A DNA stretch of 64,000 nt, taken from positions 8,730,801 to 8,794,800 of the forward strand of contig NC_064044.1 of assembly GCF_932526225.1 (NCBI RefSeq), in the 5' to 3' direction. Shown here piece after piece: positions 1 to 12,025 of the stretch; the first letter of the stretch is position 1, and each line of letters opens with the position of its first letter. The translations under genes were made by a program, and so were the position numbers. The notes beneath the pieces are model-generated. The model saw only the letters and a program-made list of their open reading frames with translations. It did no database searches and was not told the DNA's origin. Source of the DNA: Nematostella vectensis (lineage: Eukaryota; Cnidaria; Anthozoa; Actiniaria; Edwardsiidae).

Positions 1-71
1 TCATTATAACCACCATCGTTATTCTAATCATCATTTCTAATAATGTCCTTACTATTTGTATTTTTTTAAAG

Positions 72-3000
72 AACTCGATGCGTGCGGAAAAGCATCGCAA
101 CCTTGCAACCAGGGTACTTGTGTCTCTCTTGATGATACGAGATTTCATTGTATCTGCGATTATGGAAGCTTCGGGAGATTCTGTAACATCAGTAAGTATG
201 TTATAGCTCTATAGGTGAGAAAGGTAAGGAGAGGAGAGCTCAATTCTTGTGCTATGCGCACCTATGTATATTGGGAAGGGGTGGGGCTTGGGTAAGGTTA
301 GCAGTTAGCAGTTAGTGGCGCTGAATATGTGGTAAAGAGTGAGTTTGGGGCGGCCGGCTGCCCATATTTTGAGGGGGGATGTGGCGTTGCTGCTCATTAT
401 TCTCACAATTACTGCTATTTTGTTTCTAGCCATCAAAGACTGCGCACTCTTTCCCTGTAAGAATGGAGGCCAGTGCGTTAACAAGGATGACGGCTACCTG
501 TGCCTGTGTCCGCCGGGAAATACTGGGGATGAATGCCAGGAAAGTAAGTGAAGAAAATGGATTAAAACAAGAAATGGGAATAAGATTAGTATTTAAAACA
601 AAGTTTGGAAACTCAGCAGAAGTAACAGATGTAAATATTCTGATTCCAGTTTAGTCTAGCAGACTACAGTACTAGCAAAGAAATGTGAAGAAATAACCAC
701 TTAAACGCAAAGTTTTATACTTCATTTACCTAATACAATCGGAAATTCACTAAAGCCCTTTCCAAATCAGCGATGGAAATGGATGCTTTTTCGCACTGGT
801 ATTTTGCTAAGAAGACAAAATGGCGGCTGACAGAAATACTTCAAATCCTAGGTACGAGAGGATTCGAGTACATCTCCCACAAAGAGACCACTCACCGTGG
901 AGTACCATTATGGGTTGTCCAGGCCAAAGTAGGTGTGTCTGGACATTCCAGATCCTCTAGCTGGTGCCAAGACTACTATGATCTGTGTCGCCAAATAGAT
1001 AAGCTACCAGTAGGTAAGATCATCCGTCCCCCTTTTCACGCCGGTTGATTTTAAATCGTGATAATATCCTGGCAATATTAAACATATCAAACAAATTTCC
1101 TTTTGAAGCTGTACTGTTTTTTCCAGCTCACTTCCGGCCATTCCCTAATGGCATTTTATACCATATGGAATGGTTCGCTCTAATCTAACTTGGTAAATTT
1201 TAAATTCCCACGACGTTTAGGTGACGCTTTTTACATTTTGAGCCGAGCAAAGATCCAAATTACGTGACTATGTTGTTCGCTTTTTTCAATGTTCAAAGTA
1301 TCCATAATGTTAAGAAAATAATATCTCCCCCTCATTATTTGATACCTTGAAAACAGAAATGTTTTACTGAAGGATGAGCTTAAATTCACTTAGAATAAAG
1401 TGGATTTAATTCTCTACTGAGGTGAACATGTCATTTTTAGGGTTTCATAGCCTAAGCAACTCGGATCAACAGACTCTAGTTGACAGACTATATAACATAT
1501 TAATTGCCCTTCCCTTTTTTGCATCACTATGGATAAATCTCATTTTTCTCTCGTAAGGCTAATATCTCGTGCTTCATTTCTTGTGTGTCCTTATTTTGTC
1601 CTTGTTGTATTATTTTTCTTAAGGATGTGGGCGCTCATTCCGTGCCGACCCACGGTTCCATTCTTGTCGCGAAAAGTACACTGCTGTCATGCTTAGTGGA
1701 GACCCCATTGACTGTCAATCAACCGACGATGTTGCCATGGTAGCACAGAAAGCAGGGTTCCCCTCCTCGACGATCGAAAATTCATTTGTGCTCGGCTCCT
1801 GTCACGACCAGTGCCCGACCATGCTCAGTACATATTGCGACAATAATTTGATGTGCTTGCGCTCAGGGCAGTCAGAGGTTTATACCATTTGCGCACGCCC
1901 GGATAGCAACTTCGATGTCACCAATCTAACAAGCTTCAAGTCCCGGAACGTTACGTTTAGACTTGTAGAGCTGAAGCTTGTCGATAAAAACTCGTTCCAC
2001 GAAAACTGGTGCCGAGAATACCAAAGAATGTGTGAGGCGATTGGTCTAAGGCCTATAGGAAAACCCGTCACTGGCGAAACGTTTTTCTCGTGTCTGGATT
2101 ATAACGCAGTCTTGGAATCTTCACTTACTATAACATCTCTTTCTTCGAAACTTGGGTTCAGCAATGCGCCTGCGTTTATGTTTGAAAAGTGTAGAAGTGT
2201 TGATTGCAACAACACCCTTAACATCCCCGCCCTAGTCACACTCGACTACTCATACGGCAAGCGTGTACTAACAGCGTGTAGTACTGGCGAGTCAGAAAGC
2301 TCCTTTAGAGTATTAGACATTCGCCAGGTCTCACATCACGGCAAGAACTTCAAGGTTCTACAAGTGAAGGTCCCCTCATCCACCGTACAAGGGTGGTGCA
2401 CAGAGTACACGTCCCTTTGTCAATCATACAGCCTGATGCCCGTCGCCTGCAGTATGGATTACCAGCGGTTTTCCGAGTATTCTTCTTGTCGCGATAAGTT
2501 CGGCGCGGTCATGTTTCGAGACGCGGAGCTTTACGGATGTCCTCCGAATAAACTAATCTCTGTGCTCGCCCAGATGGCGAACTTCTCATCTGCGAATGAG
2601 CAGAACAGTTTTGGATTTCACAAGTGCAACTTATGCGCAGATACAGCATTGCTGAATGACAGTGGCTTATCGTTTCTTAACAATTCCATCCCACATGAAT
2701 TAGCCTACACGGCGTGTGTAGAGCCAGAAACAGCCTTCGATGTCGTGTCTGTTGTGGAAACTACTTACGAGCGGACGCCAGTTTTGGCCTTGCATACAAA
2801 AATCGCAAGAGCTAAAAGCAAGTCTGAAAACTGGTGTCGCGACTATGAAAAACTCTGCTTGTCATACGGACGAAAACCTGCCAGGTGTGAGATGCATACA
2901 AAAGATGTGCAGTTGAAATGCGGTACCGATTACGGCGCTGTGTCTTATCATGAAGCCCGTGATTGCGAAATTTTGACGGATATTTCTAGGATCGCTGGAC

Positions 3001-6000
3001 GAGTCGGGTATTCGGCAAATCCAGCAACAAACTGTTTCATTCATGACGAGTGTTCTGAATGCTCTGATACATTGCCAACAGCATGTACTTCTACAATGAG
3101 ATGTCTTAGGTACTCTGGAACTGGTGTGGCAGATTTTTACACTATCTGCGCGGGCCAGTCAAGCGATAGTGGAGGATTAAAAGTCATCAGTCAAACCCCC
3201 GTTGCGGTCAACAACACCAAGTACATTGCAGTCAAAGCTCAAGTTCCAAGCGATGGAAAATCAAAGAGTCCAACTTGGTGCGACGATTATAAGGAAATGT
3301 GCATGTCGTTTGGCTTGCGACCGCTGGCTGCTGGTAATGAAGGCTATTCTGACCATAGAAAATGTAGGAGCAACTACAATGCAATCGTGTCCCTTGAAGA
3401 CAATTCCGAGAGCTTACAGGCCCGTGTCATTGAGATCTTACACAACGCATCCTTTCCCGACGCCGAAACTCAAAATACATTTGTGTTTTCAAACTGCTCC
3501 GAGAAATGCCCGCGCTTTCTTCATGATACGAAGTGCCACAGTGCTTTGCACTGTCTCCGTCAGACAGACACATATGTTTACACCGTTTGCCGGGATTCCG
3601 ACAGTGCATTTTTCGTGCACCAAGCCGAAGAAGTGATCTACAAAGACTACAAATTTCTTGCTATAAAAGCCGAACTTCCCACGGACAAGACTTCTAAGCA
3701 TGAGAACTGGTGCAGAGATTACCAGATGCTTTGCCGTTCTTATGGGAAATTCCCAATGGGTGTTAACTACAAGGATACTTCCAAATACTACGAGTATTCG
3801 TCTTGCAGGAAGTACGGTTCTGTTCATCTCACAGAGAGATTTATTACCGATTCCACCTCAAGTATAGCTAGTTTCATTCAAAATGTATTTTCCTCTGCCG
3901 GAATAGCGTTCGACCAAGCGAAAGATTCAACCTCCATCTTTCATTCGTGTCATAACCCAGACTCCTGTCCAAATGTTATCTCTTCAACAGCCCCCGGGTT
4001 GTATTTAAGCATTCGGCACAATATGATGGCATATACAGTGTGCGTTGAACCAGATAGCAATATCGAAGTTATTGACTTCAAAACAATGGTGTATCAGGGT
4101 GTATCTTATATGGGGGTAGCTGCCAAAATGCCTGAGAGACCCGTATGGAGAAATGGCTCGTTGTGTCGTGACTACCAGAAGCTGTGCTACTCCTTAGGCC
4201 GGCATCCCATCGTGTGTAAGAGCGATGGTGGAACACTGGTTCAAGAAATCTCTGACGGCTCACCGACCCCTGTTGTGATACACAACCAGGACTTTTGCGC
4301 CGATAATTCACAATTTGTGTACTCTGTTGCTACTTCTGGGAATTTCCTTATTGACCCAACACTCGATAACAGCGTACTATTTGAACACTGCGGGGAAAGT
4401 CAAGAGGTGTCGTCCGCCAGTGACTTTGAGATCTACAGTAAGCTCAAAGGGAAGGTGTTCTTCACTCTATGCGGCAGCCCCGAGGGTACATTCGATGTGG
4501 TCACCCTGAGAAGAGGAGAAATAAATGGACATCAGTTAAATTTTCTGCGAGTTCAGATCCCAGAGAATAGAACCTCCAAGATCTTGAACTGGTGCAGTGA
4601 TTACCAACGCCTTTGCGAGTCATTTGCCTTAAGCCCAATCCAGTGCGTGCAGCCATCAACACCATATAACTGCTCCAGCTACGGACCCGCCAATTTGCCA
4701 TCTACTGCCCTCATGTGCCCGGCCTATCCCCTTCTGTCCTCTCAAGCAATACGTTACGAACTTCCTGGAAAAAACACGACCTTCTTTACACTAAAAAATT
4801 GCTCTCAGTCTCAATGTGCTGCGCCAGTTCTCCATAATGCCAGCTGCAACGATGCCCTGGACTGCGCCCAGACAGATCATCCAAATAACGAGCTCTACAG
4901 CGCGTGCGTGGCCCGGGATTCCGGATTCGAGGTCCTCGAACAGCGGCAGTACGGACTGGACGATCTCTATTATGACGTCATCAAGGTTCGTGTCCCGGAT
5001 GTGTCGAAGTACTCATCATGGTGTAAGGATTACCAGAGGCTGTGTGCGCGTTATGGAAAGCGACCTGTCGGCTGTGGCTCGGAGTGGAAGCGCACGCATG
5101 CGCACTTGTCGTGCCAAGAGGAGTACAACGCAGTTATGGAGGCCCACAATGAGCTGGGCTGCCCCCCCAACAATTCCAAGATCGCTGAGATCGCTCAACG
5201 TGCTGGGTTCTCTAGTGCGACGGCTAATAACGTCTTCGCGTTGGCTAACTGCAGCGCGTGTAATGGCTTCAGCAAGCTTAATGAGGACGAGCAAACAAAT
5301 GCTTTTTCATGGTTCCCGCGTCTGGCATCTTCGGAAAGAGAGGCGTATACAATTTGCGCTGATTCTGATAGTAATCTTAAGGTGATTGTCTCCAAACGAG
5401 TGGTGTTTAAGCAGATAGACTACCTTGCTGTTAAGGTCCAGTTTCATGGCATGCTGCGCTCAAAGTATGACAGCTGGTGTCGAGACTACCAGCGGATGTG
5501 CGAGTCTTTTGGCAGAAGACCAGTCGCTAAACCTGGATCGTTTGTGGCTAACATAGATGCTACTTTTAGGAAATGCAGAGACGTGTACAACGCCGTTATG
5601 GGTTACTCACTTGGTGCGGTTTCAAGTAACGTGGATGTTTCTGACATAATGAAGAAAGCAGGGATCCACACCGACAATGATGATGATGCATTTCATCTCT
5701 TAAAGTGTTCCTCGTGCGAAAAATTGTTGAATGCAACAGGTTCGTGTCAACAGAGCTTGCACTGTCTTGCACTGGGAAACCATATTGGATACACAGTTTG
5801 CGCTAACTCTGACTCGAACTTCAAGGTTCTGCACACCAAACCATTCGTTGAGAACAGTACAGAGTTTCTTGTTGTCATGGCAACTCTGCCACGTGATGGT
5901 CTATCACAGTTCGGGACTTGGTGCGAAGACTATCAGCGCATGTGCGAGTCGTATGGGCATAGACCGCTTGCTTGCGGAAGTCAATACCGTCGGTATACAC

Positions 6001-9000
6001 AGCACTTCCGGTGCCAAGACGTTTTCAATGCCCTAATGCTTCACGATGACGAATCCGAGTGTGCGCAGAACGTCCGCGTCGCGCGCATTGCCAGGCAAGT
6101 AGGCTTCACCGGTGCCAACGAGTACAACTCCTTTGCGTTTAACTCCTGCGATGTGAACGACTGCCGACAACACATTGGTGGCGCAAACTCACGTGCGTTT
6201 TACACGGCAGGAATGAATCCCACAGACAGGGTAGTCTACACAGTGTGCGGAAACTCTGACAGTAAATTCCACGTTATTCTTTCTAAATTTACAGCAAAAT
6301 ATGCCGTCAACCATGCGATGCATTTGAAATTGAGATTACCTGAAGACGGAATTTCAAAGTATGATACCTGGTGTCGTGATTATCAATATTTATGCGAGTC
6401 ATATGGAATGCGAGCAATGGCTTGCGCAGAGAGGTATTACCACAATCTAGAACACGGTATGTGTCGAGAAAAGTATAACGCGGTTCCAGTTAACAGTTGC
6501 CCTGGAAACATATGGGCTGACCAAATCATAAATAGGGATGCTCGCATTGGCAGTAGTCAAGCCAATACATTTGCCTTGCAGAGCTGCCTCGATGAGGCTT
6601 GTACTAAAAAGCTTGCAAACAACAGCTGTGATAGAGGTCTGCACTGTGCGCATCTTGGATTAAAATACCGAATTGCACACACGATGTGTGTCAGACAAGT
6701 AACCTCTTTCACAGTATTAACACACAAGATAGTAAAACACCTCCACCGTTCATTTCTCGTCATCAAGGCGATGTTCAAGAGCGTGAAATCCTCTGACCAG
6801 TCTTGGTGTCATGACTATAAAAATCTCTGTGCAACATACGGAAAGCGACCGCTCGCGTGTCCACGGGATCGCTCACAGAAATTCCACCGCTGCCACGAAC
6901 TTCACAACGCAGTATCTGCGAGCTCAAGTGAATGTCCTCTGAACGCCTTTATTGCAGAACTTGCCGTAGAGGCCGGGTTTAAAGGCGCAACTCCAAGCAA
7001 TTCCTTTGGATTTCACAAATGTGATGCGAGCGACTGTACGAATTACCTGCGTAAAGATGGCTGCGAATCGGGTTTGCATTGCCTCAGTAGAAATACCCAT
7101 AACCGAGTAGTGTACACAGCATGCGCTACTTCGATTACCAGTTTTGACGTTATCCATAGCAAAGTTTACTCAGCCTATCACGTGATTAAGGCTCGTGTGC
7201 CCACTCATGGTAGGCCTGTGGTAAATTGGTGCAAAGATTATCAGGTCCTTTGCGAGTCCTTCGGTGCGAGACCAGTCGGATGCGCAACCCTACACGTGAA
7301 CGAACCCAAGTTCGGAAAATGCGCGAGCATTTATCGATCGTCAGTGGAAGCAGACTATTTCAGTTGCGGGTCTGTTTCGAAGGCTGTGCAAATCACTCGC
7401 TCTGCCGGCTTCAGTGATGCCAATGCGGAGAACACGTTTGTGTTCCACATGTGCGATGATTCTGATTGTAAGCAGAATTTAGCTCAATCAGGCTGCCATT
7501 CTTCCCTGGGATGCATTAATGCTAACACAACAGATAACATTGTGTACACCTTATGCCGAAAAACCATAACTGAATATAATTTCGAGGAGACTCAAGTCAA
7601 GAAAGCTGACTACCAAGGTGTCCCGTATTTGGTGGTTCGAGCGCGACTACCTTCGAATAGACATTCTCGCAAAAGTACATGGTGTGAAGATTATCAGGCC
7701 CTGTGCGAATCATACGGTCTGCGGCCCACAGGCTGTTACTATGCGCAAGAAGCGACCACCAACTGCGCAAGTTACAAATCCGTACCATTTCCGGTCAATC
7801 CGCTGAGTTGTGATCCACGAATCATGGTCACAAATATAGCCAACGCTGCAGGGTTTACTGATGCGAACTTAAACAACTCTTTCGCGTTCTACAGCTGTGC
7901 ACCTGAATTTTGTAAGCGCGATCTACCTGCTAGCGGTTGCAGCCAGTCTTTGTCATGCCTGAGCAAAGATGTCCCTGAAAATGTGTTTTACACAGTCTGT
8001 AGACCATCACCATCTGGCTTCGACGTCATTGAGAGCCGAGACGTGACTCACAATGGGTTATCGTTTGTGTCTGTGAGGCTGAGGTTTCCCTCACATATGG
8101 ACGCATCCAGTGCTGACTGCAGCAGTAACTATACGTCCATGTGCTCTGCATTCGATGCTTACCCAGTGGCCTGTTCCGAAAGCCTCGAGCTGAACACGTC
8201 CTCGACCTCTGATACTCTATACAAAATCTTATTGACCTCTGTCTATAACTGCTCAGTCCCTTCAGGTTTATTACCCATGTTCTATAGCGCTGGTTTCTCA
8301 AATGTGTCAAGAGAAAACGTGTTTATTCTTCGTCGATTTCAGAACGGTTCCTGTGACGATGGAAAGTGCAACGAGTCGCTTCAGTGCGTCGGTCACAGTG
8401 GTCAATATCTAGAGGCATATACCGTGTGCGTCAAACGTCAGCAACAGCATGGATTTACGATTCACAAAATTTCTAGCGCTGAACATGGAGGCGAGGAATT
8501 TACAATCCTTAAAGGAATATTCAGCAAAGGCTATCCATTTTTGGAGAACTGGTGTCGCGAGTATCAAAGAACCTGCGAGGTGTTGAGAAAAAGACCCGTC
8601 AACTGTGTATCCGGACGAGATGCGGTGCAATGCACGCGTAAGTACAACTTCAATATGAGAACTGGTAATACAGGTTACCTTTCTCGTGAAGAACTAGTTG
8701 AACTGGTCAAGGATTCAGGCTTTACAGACGCCGTTACTGTAAACGTATTAGCTTTCGAAAAGTGTAATAACAGTTCTTGTAACGTCGAACTCAAATCCCA
8801 GCCAGTGTATCTGGTATGCGTAACCGGACAAACAGGTTTTGAAGTCAAGGAAACAAGGACCGTTGTAGATGGAGGGCTGAGCTACAAGGTGGTGCATGCG
8901 CGGATACCGTCTGATGGACAAAGCAAGTCAGGAAGCTGGTGCGAGGACTACAGTAAGCTTTGCGACTCTTATGGTCAGCGGCCCATCGTAAAGGTCAGCC

Positions 9001-10172
9001 GCAGTATGTCAGTTAGGGCCCAGGAATGCAGTGATCGATTCGGTGCCTTAGTTATGAAGACGGCGACCGCGTTGTCGAGCTTAGTTCATGATGCAGGGTT
9101 CTTAAACGTCTCGGTTTTGAGTGCAATAACGTTTTCGCATTGCAATTCCAGCAAATGCTCTAGATCGTTTATTAACAGCGAATGCAGCGCGCCATTCGGC
9201 TGCGTTACGCAAAACACTTCTCTCGAAGATATTTTCACCTTCTGTACTCACGACCTACCCATAAGCAACTTTGAAGTCATGACAACCAAACACACGATCC
9301 ACAAGGGAAGTCCTTATTTGGTAGTGAAGGCGCGGCTGCCATTTGACGGGCTATCACGGCAGGAGAATTGGTGTGCAGATTACCAGAAACTATGCGAAAG
9401 CCTTAAATTGCGTCCCTTAGCCTGCAACCGCGACTTCTTTGACAGTGAAATCGAGAAAGCAGTCTGCTTATCGAAATACCACGCAGTCATGCCACGTGAT
9501 CAATCCCTCGAGTGTCCCGCAAACGTGCGGGTTAACGAAGTTGCGCAATCGGCTGGTTTCACCCTGGCGTCGTTAAACACCTCATGGGCCCTATTCTCGT
9601 GCACGTCTTCATGCACAAGGTATATAAATGACATTTCAAATACTGCCCCTTATATGATGTCCCTGGACGTCCCTTCAAGAGTTGTGTACACAGTTTGTGC
9701 CAGTGAGGAGACGCACAACTTTGATGTTCGAGAAACTCGCGTGATAACATTCATGAGTGATGGTTACATCGAGAGGGAATACCTCGTGATCAGAGTCAGG
9801 GTACCGAGCCATGGCACCTCAAGACAGGAAGACTGGTGCCGAGACTATCAGCGCATGTGCGAGTCGTACGGTCGCCGCCCTACCGGTTCTGGAGTGAGTC
9901 GTTCCGAGGATGTGAAGCAAAGCTCTTGTATGAAGTACTACAACTCGTACATGCTACCAAAGGATGAAAATGACGATTGGCCTAATTATAAACCAATATC
10001 TAATATAGCTACAGCGGCTGGGTTTGATTTATCTGGTGCACCAACCAACGTTTTCGGGCTCTATAATTGCCAAAATTGCCCTAAGCAACTAGGACTGCTT
10101 TCCCCTTCATGGAACGTAGCCATATACCGCCTTTATAACACTGATGGGGACTTCTATACAATCTGTGTGTAA
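72..10172 (+). CDS. EGF-containing giant modular cysteine-rich extracellular protein (3' part of gene)
   Basis: Exons read by splice signals and phase: 72-191, 430-543, 852-1013 and 1624-10172, all joined in phase 1. The 5' end lies before the window, so no signal peptide can be seen. The first two exons each encode one EGF-like domain with six cysteines, ending in CNIS and CQES. The rest (about 2,900 residues) is a tandem series of ~145-residue modules. Each has a strongly conserved WC-x-DYQ-x-LCES-x-G-x-RP block, then a YNAVM-like block, an AGF-x-x-A stretch, paired cysteines and YT(V/I)C-x-x-x-DS-x-F. Many N-glycosylation sequons and conserved cysteines argue for a secreted, disulfide-bonded protein; no membrane segment is visible. 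I do not recognise the module family. The TAA stop at 10170-10172 overlaps a GTAAGA, so the protein might continue. The exon structure is well supported; the function is unknown. Confidence 0.85.
1624..10172 (+). repeat. Single 8.5-kb exon encoding ~19 tandem ~145-aa cysteine-rich modules
   Basis: WC-x-(D/E)Y-type signatures recur about every 425-455 bp, for example near 5475, 5918, 6369, 6802, 7227 and 7681. I count 19 in this exon plus one at about 960 in the preceding exon. One copy (about 8110) has lost the WC pair, and one (about 4160) has LC instead of WC. The copies are clearly homologous in protein but not near-identical in DNA, so the duplications are old rather than a recent satellite expansion. 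The last copy stops after its YTIC block. Confidence 0.9.
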
Positions 10173-10654
10173 GATACGGACGCTTGATGAACTTGTTTAA
10201 TCTCATCGCGTTTATTAAAAAAAAAAAACTAAATAGTCTCAACAGGAGCAACGGGCCCATTCTAATTGAGCCTTATCCTGCAGCCGCCATGCACCTCATT
10301 TTTGCATGGATTGTCGTCAACATCGAGGGGAAAAAACGACGTGTTTTTACACGGTTCGTGCGCAACATAGAAGGCGAAGAGAGGCGTATTTTTTACACTG
10401 ATCGTCTTCAACAAGAAGGGCGAGGAACGGCCCAATCATTTTATTGTCTTTGCTGTCTGTATCCGAATCATTTGGAAATGTCGAGAAGATCTTTGAATTC
10501 TGTGAAAGTGCTTTACACATGTACGAATTGAAGATGTTTAAGATCCTGACTATGGTAACACTGGTTGCCGAGGCTCTAAAAGTTGCTTGCGTTTATGAGG
10601 GTCTTTATCACCGTGTCTCTGGTCTTTGCTTATCAGTTAACGTCAAAAAGTGCG

Positions 10655-11125
10655 CTATGTATATTACGGACACTCTGGAGACCTTGATTGATCCGTTGAT
10701 AGGAGAAGACCTGTATATTACGGACGCATATGTGTACATTGGTTGACCCATGATTAGCGTGACACCTGTATATTACGGACACTATGTATACCTTGGTTGA
10801 CCGATGAATAGTGACACCTGTATATTACGGACATTTGGAAGACCTTGATTGACCCATGAATAACGTGACACCTGTATATTACGGACACTTGAAAGACTTT
10901 GGTGGAACCTGTACACCTGTATATTACAGACCTTCGAGGACCTTGGTGGAACCTGTACACTTGTATATTACAGACCTTCGAGGACCTTGATGGAACCTGT
11001 ACACATGTATATTACGATCACTCTTAAGTCCTTGGTTGAACCGTGAATAGCGTAACACCTGTATATTACGGACACTTGGAAGACCTTGGTTGGCCCGTGA
11101 ATAGCAGAACAAATACATATTACGG
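10655..11125. repeat. Degenerate minisatellite, 45-60 bp period
   Basis: The core TGTATATTACGGACA recurs about nine times (for example near 10658, 10710, 10765, 10817, 10915, 11055), each followed by a variable CTTGG-AGACCTTGGTTGA-like segment. It lies just downstream of the modular gene's stop codon, possibly in its 3' untranslated region. Short open frames here are products of the repeat and not genes. Confidence 0.75.
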
Positions 11126-11451
11126 ACACAGGCATTTGATTGACCTGTAGTGTGTAGCACCTATGTATAAACCGTTAGCCGAGAACTGTTAGCATGAAAT
11201 CATTACAATACGGACACCTGAAAACTAGAAATCACCTGTAAATAGCGGATGGGCCAACAAATATGGCAACAAAGAAGCGTTAAGACATGAAATTTTAGAA
11301 GCTGTCAATTAGGACAAGTTTGAAGGAGGCGTCCTCGCCACAATAGTGCATTGTTACCAAATGTATCTGTGCCTTCTTCTTCTTCTTTTCTGTGGGCCCA
11401 CCTCAAGAAGATTCTTGTGAGCATAGAGTGCAGTGAATGTGAGGGAGTGCC

Positions 11452-11457
11452 AATAAA
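11452..11457 (+). terminator. Candidate polyadenylation signal AATAAA
   Basis: AATAAA within CCAATAAAATG, followed by a T/G-rich stretch. It is a plausible 3' end for the giant modular gene if its 3' untranslated region spans the minisatellite, but this is inference from position only. Confidence 0.3.
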
Positions 11458-11597
11458 ATGTTCGTGCATGTGAGTTAAAAAAAATGAAGGAGGGTGGTCA
11501 GTTTTCCTCGAGGTGGGCCTTCAGCCGGAATCAGATGGTTTCGCCGACAAGCTGTTCGTCGACAACAGTGGTTGTTTCGCCGACAACCACGTTCGTT

Positions 11598-11681
11598 TCG
11601 GCCTTTGAAGGAGGCCAGGCTTGGTGCTTCCACCGCAGAGTTCGGCAACAAGTTCCAGTCCCGAATTGTTCTCGGGGGAAA
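11598..11681 (-). mobile_element. LINE (non-LTR retrotransposon) remnant, C-terminal tail of reverse transcriptase protein
   Basis: The minus strand encodes FPPRTIRDWNLLP followed by an ASLASFK-like stretch. This matches the conserved tail typical of the last residues of many animal LINE ORF2 proteins (F-P-R-T-I-x-x-W-N-x-L-P, then a spaced S-L-x-x-F-K). Nothing upstream on the minus strand continues the reverse transcriptase, so this is a short 3' fragment and is inactive. Confidence 0.6.
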
Positions 11682-11707
11682 AGGACATTTGATGGTACTG
11701 TGTCCGG

Positions 11708-11766
11708 GAACTTTGATGCTCATGAGGGAGCTTCGATGCTCATGAGGGAACTTCGATGCTCATGAT
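11708..11766 (+). repeat. Short tandem repeat, about 22 bp x 3
   Basis: A unit containing CTTCGATGCTCATGAGGGA is repeated three times next to the LINE remnant. Confidence 0.7.
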
Positions 11767-11839
11767 GCATGAGACGACCAAAGTTGGATCGAGTTAAAAA
11801 GATGTAGTTGATAAAAAGGGTTTCGGATTTGTGAATCTT

Positions 11840-12025
11840 CAGGCCCGTAGCCAGGATTTTGAGCGGGGGGGGAAAGGGGGGGGGGGGTTCGTTTACCCAT
11901 TTAACGGACCATTTTCTCTTATATAGCTCACCCTAGCTCGCAGTGGTACTCAATTTTTCTTCATTAGAGCGGACCTTCCAGTCCAGTGGGGTGGTTCTGC
12001 CGAAACCCCCCTGGCTACGGGCCTG
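11840..12025. mobile_element. hAT5-like MITE, 186 bp
   Basis: Perfect 16-bp terminal inverted repeats CAGGCCCGTAGCCAGG (11840-11855 and its complement at 12010-12025) are flanked by a 5-bp direct repeat ATCTT (11835-11839 and 12026-12030). It has no coding capacity. A diverged relative lies at 62529-62708. Five-bp target duplications with CAGG-type ends are typical of the hAT5 group; assignment to that superfamily is inference. Confidence 0.75.

Noticed and set aside
1880-9750. Many short open frames on both strands inside the giant exon
   Set aside because: They overlap the strongly conserved repeat-coding frame and show no domain or conserved pattern of their own.
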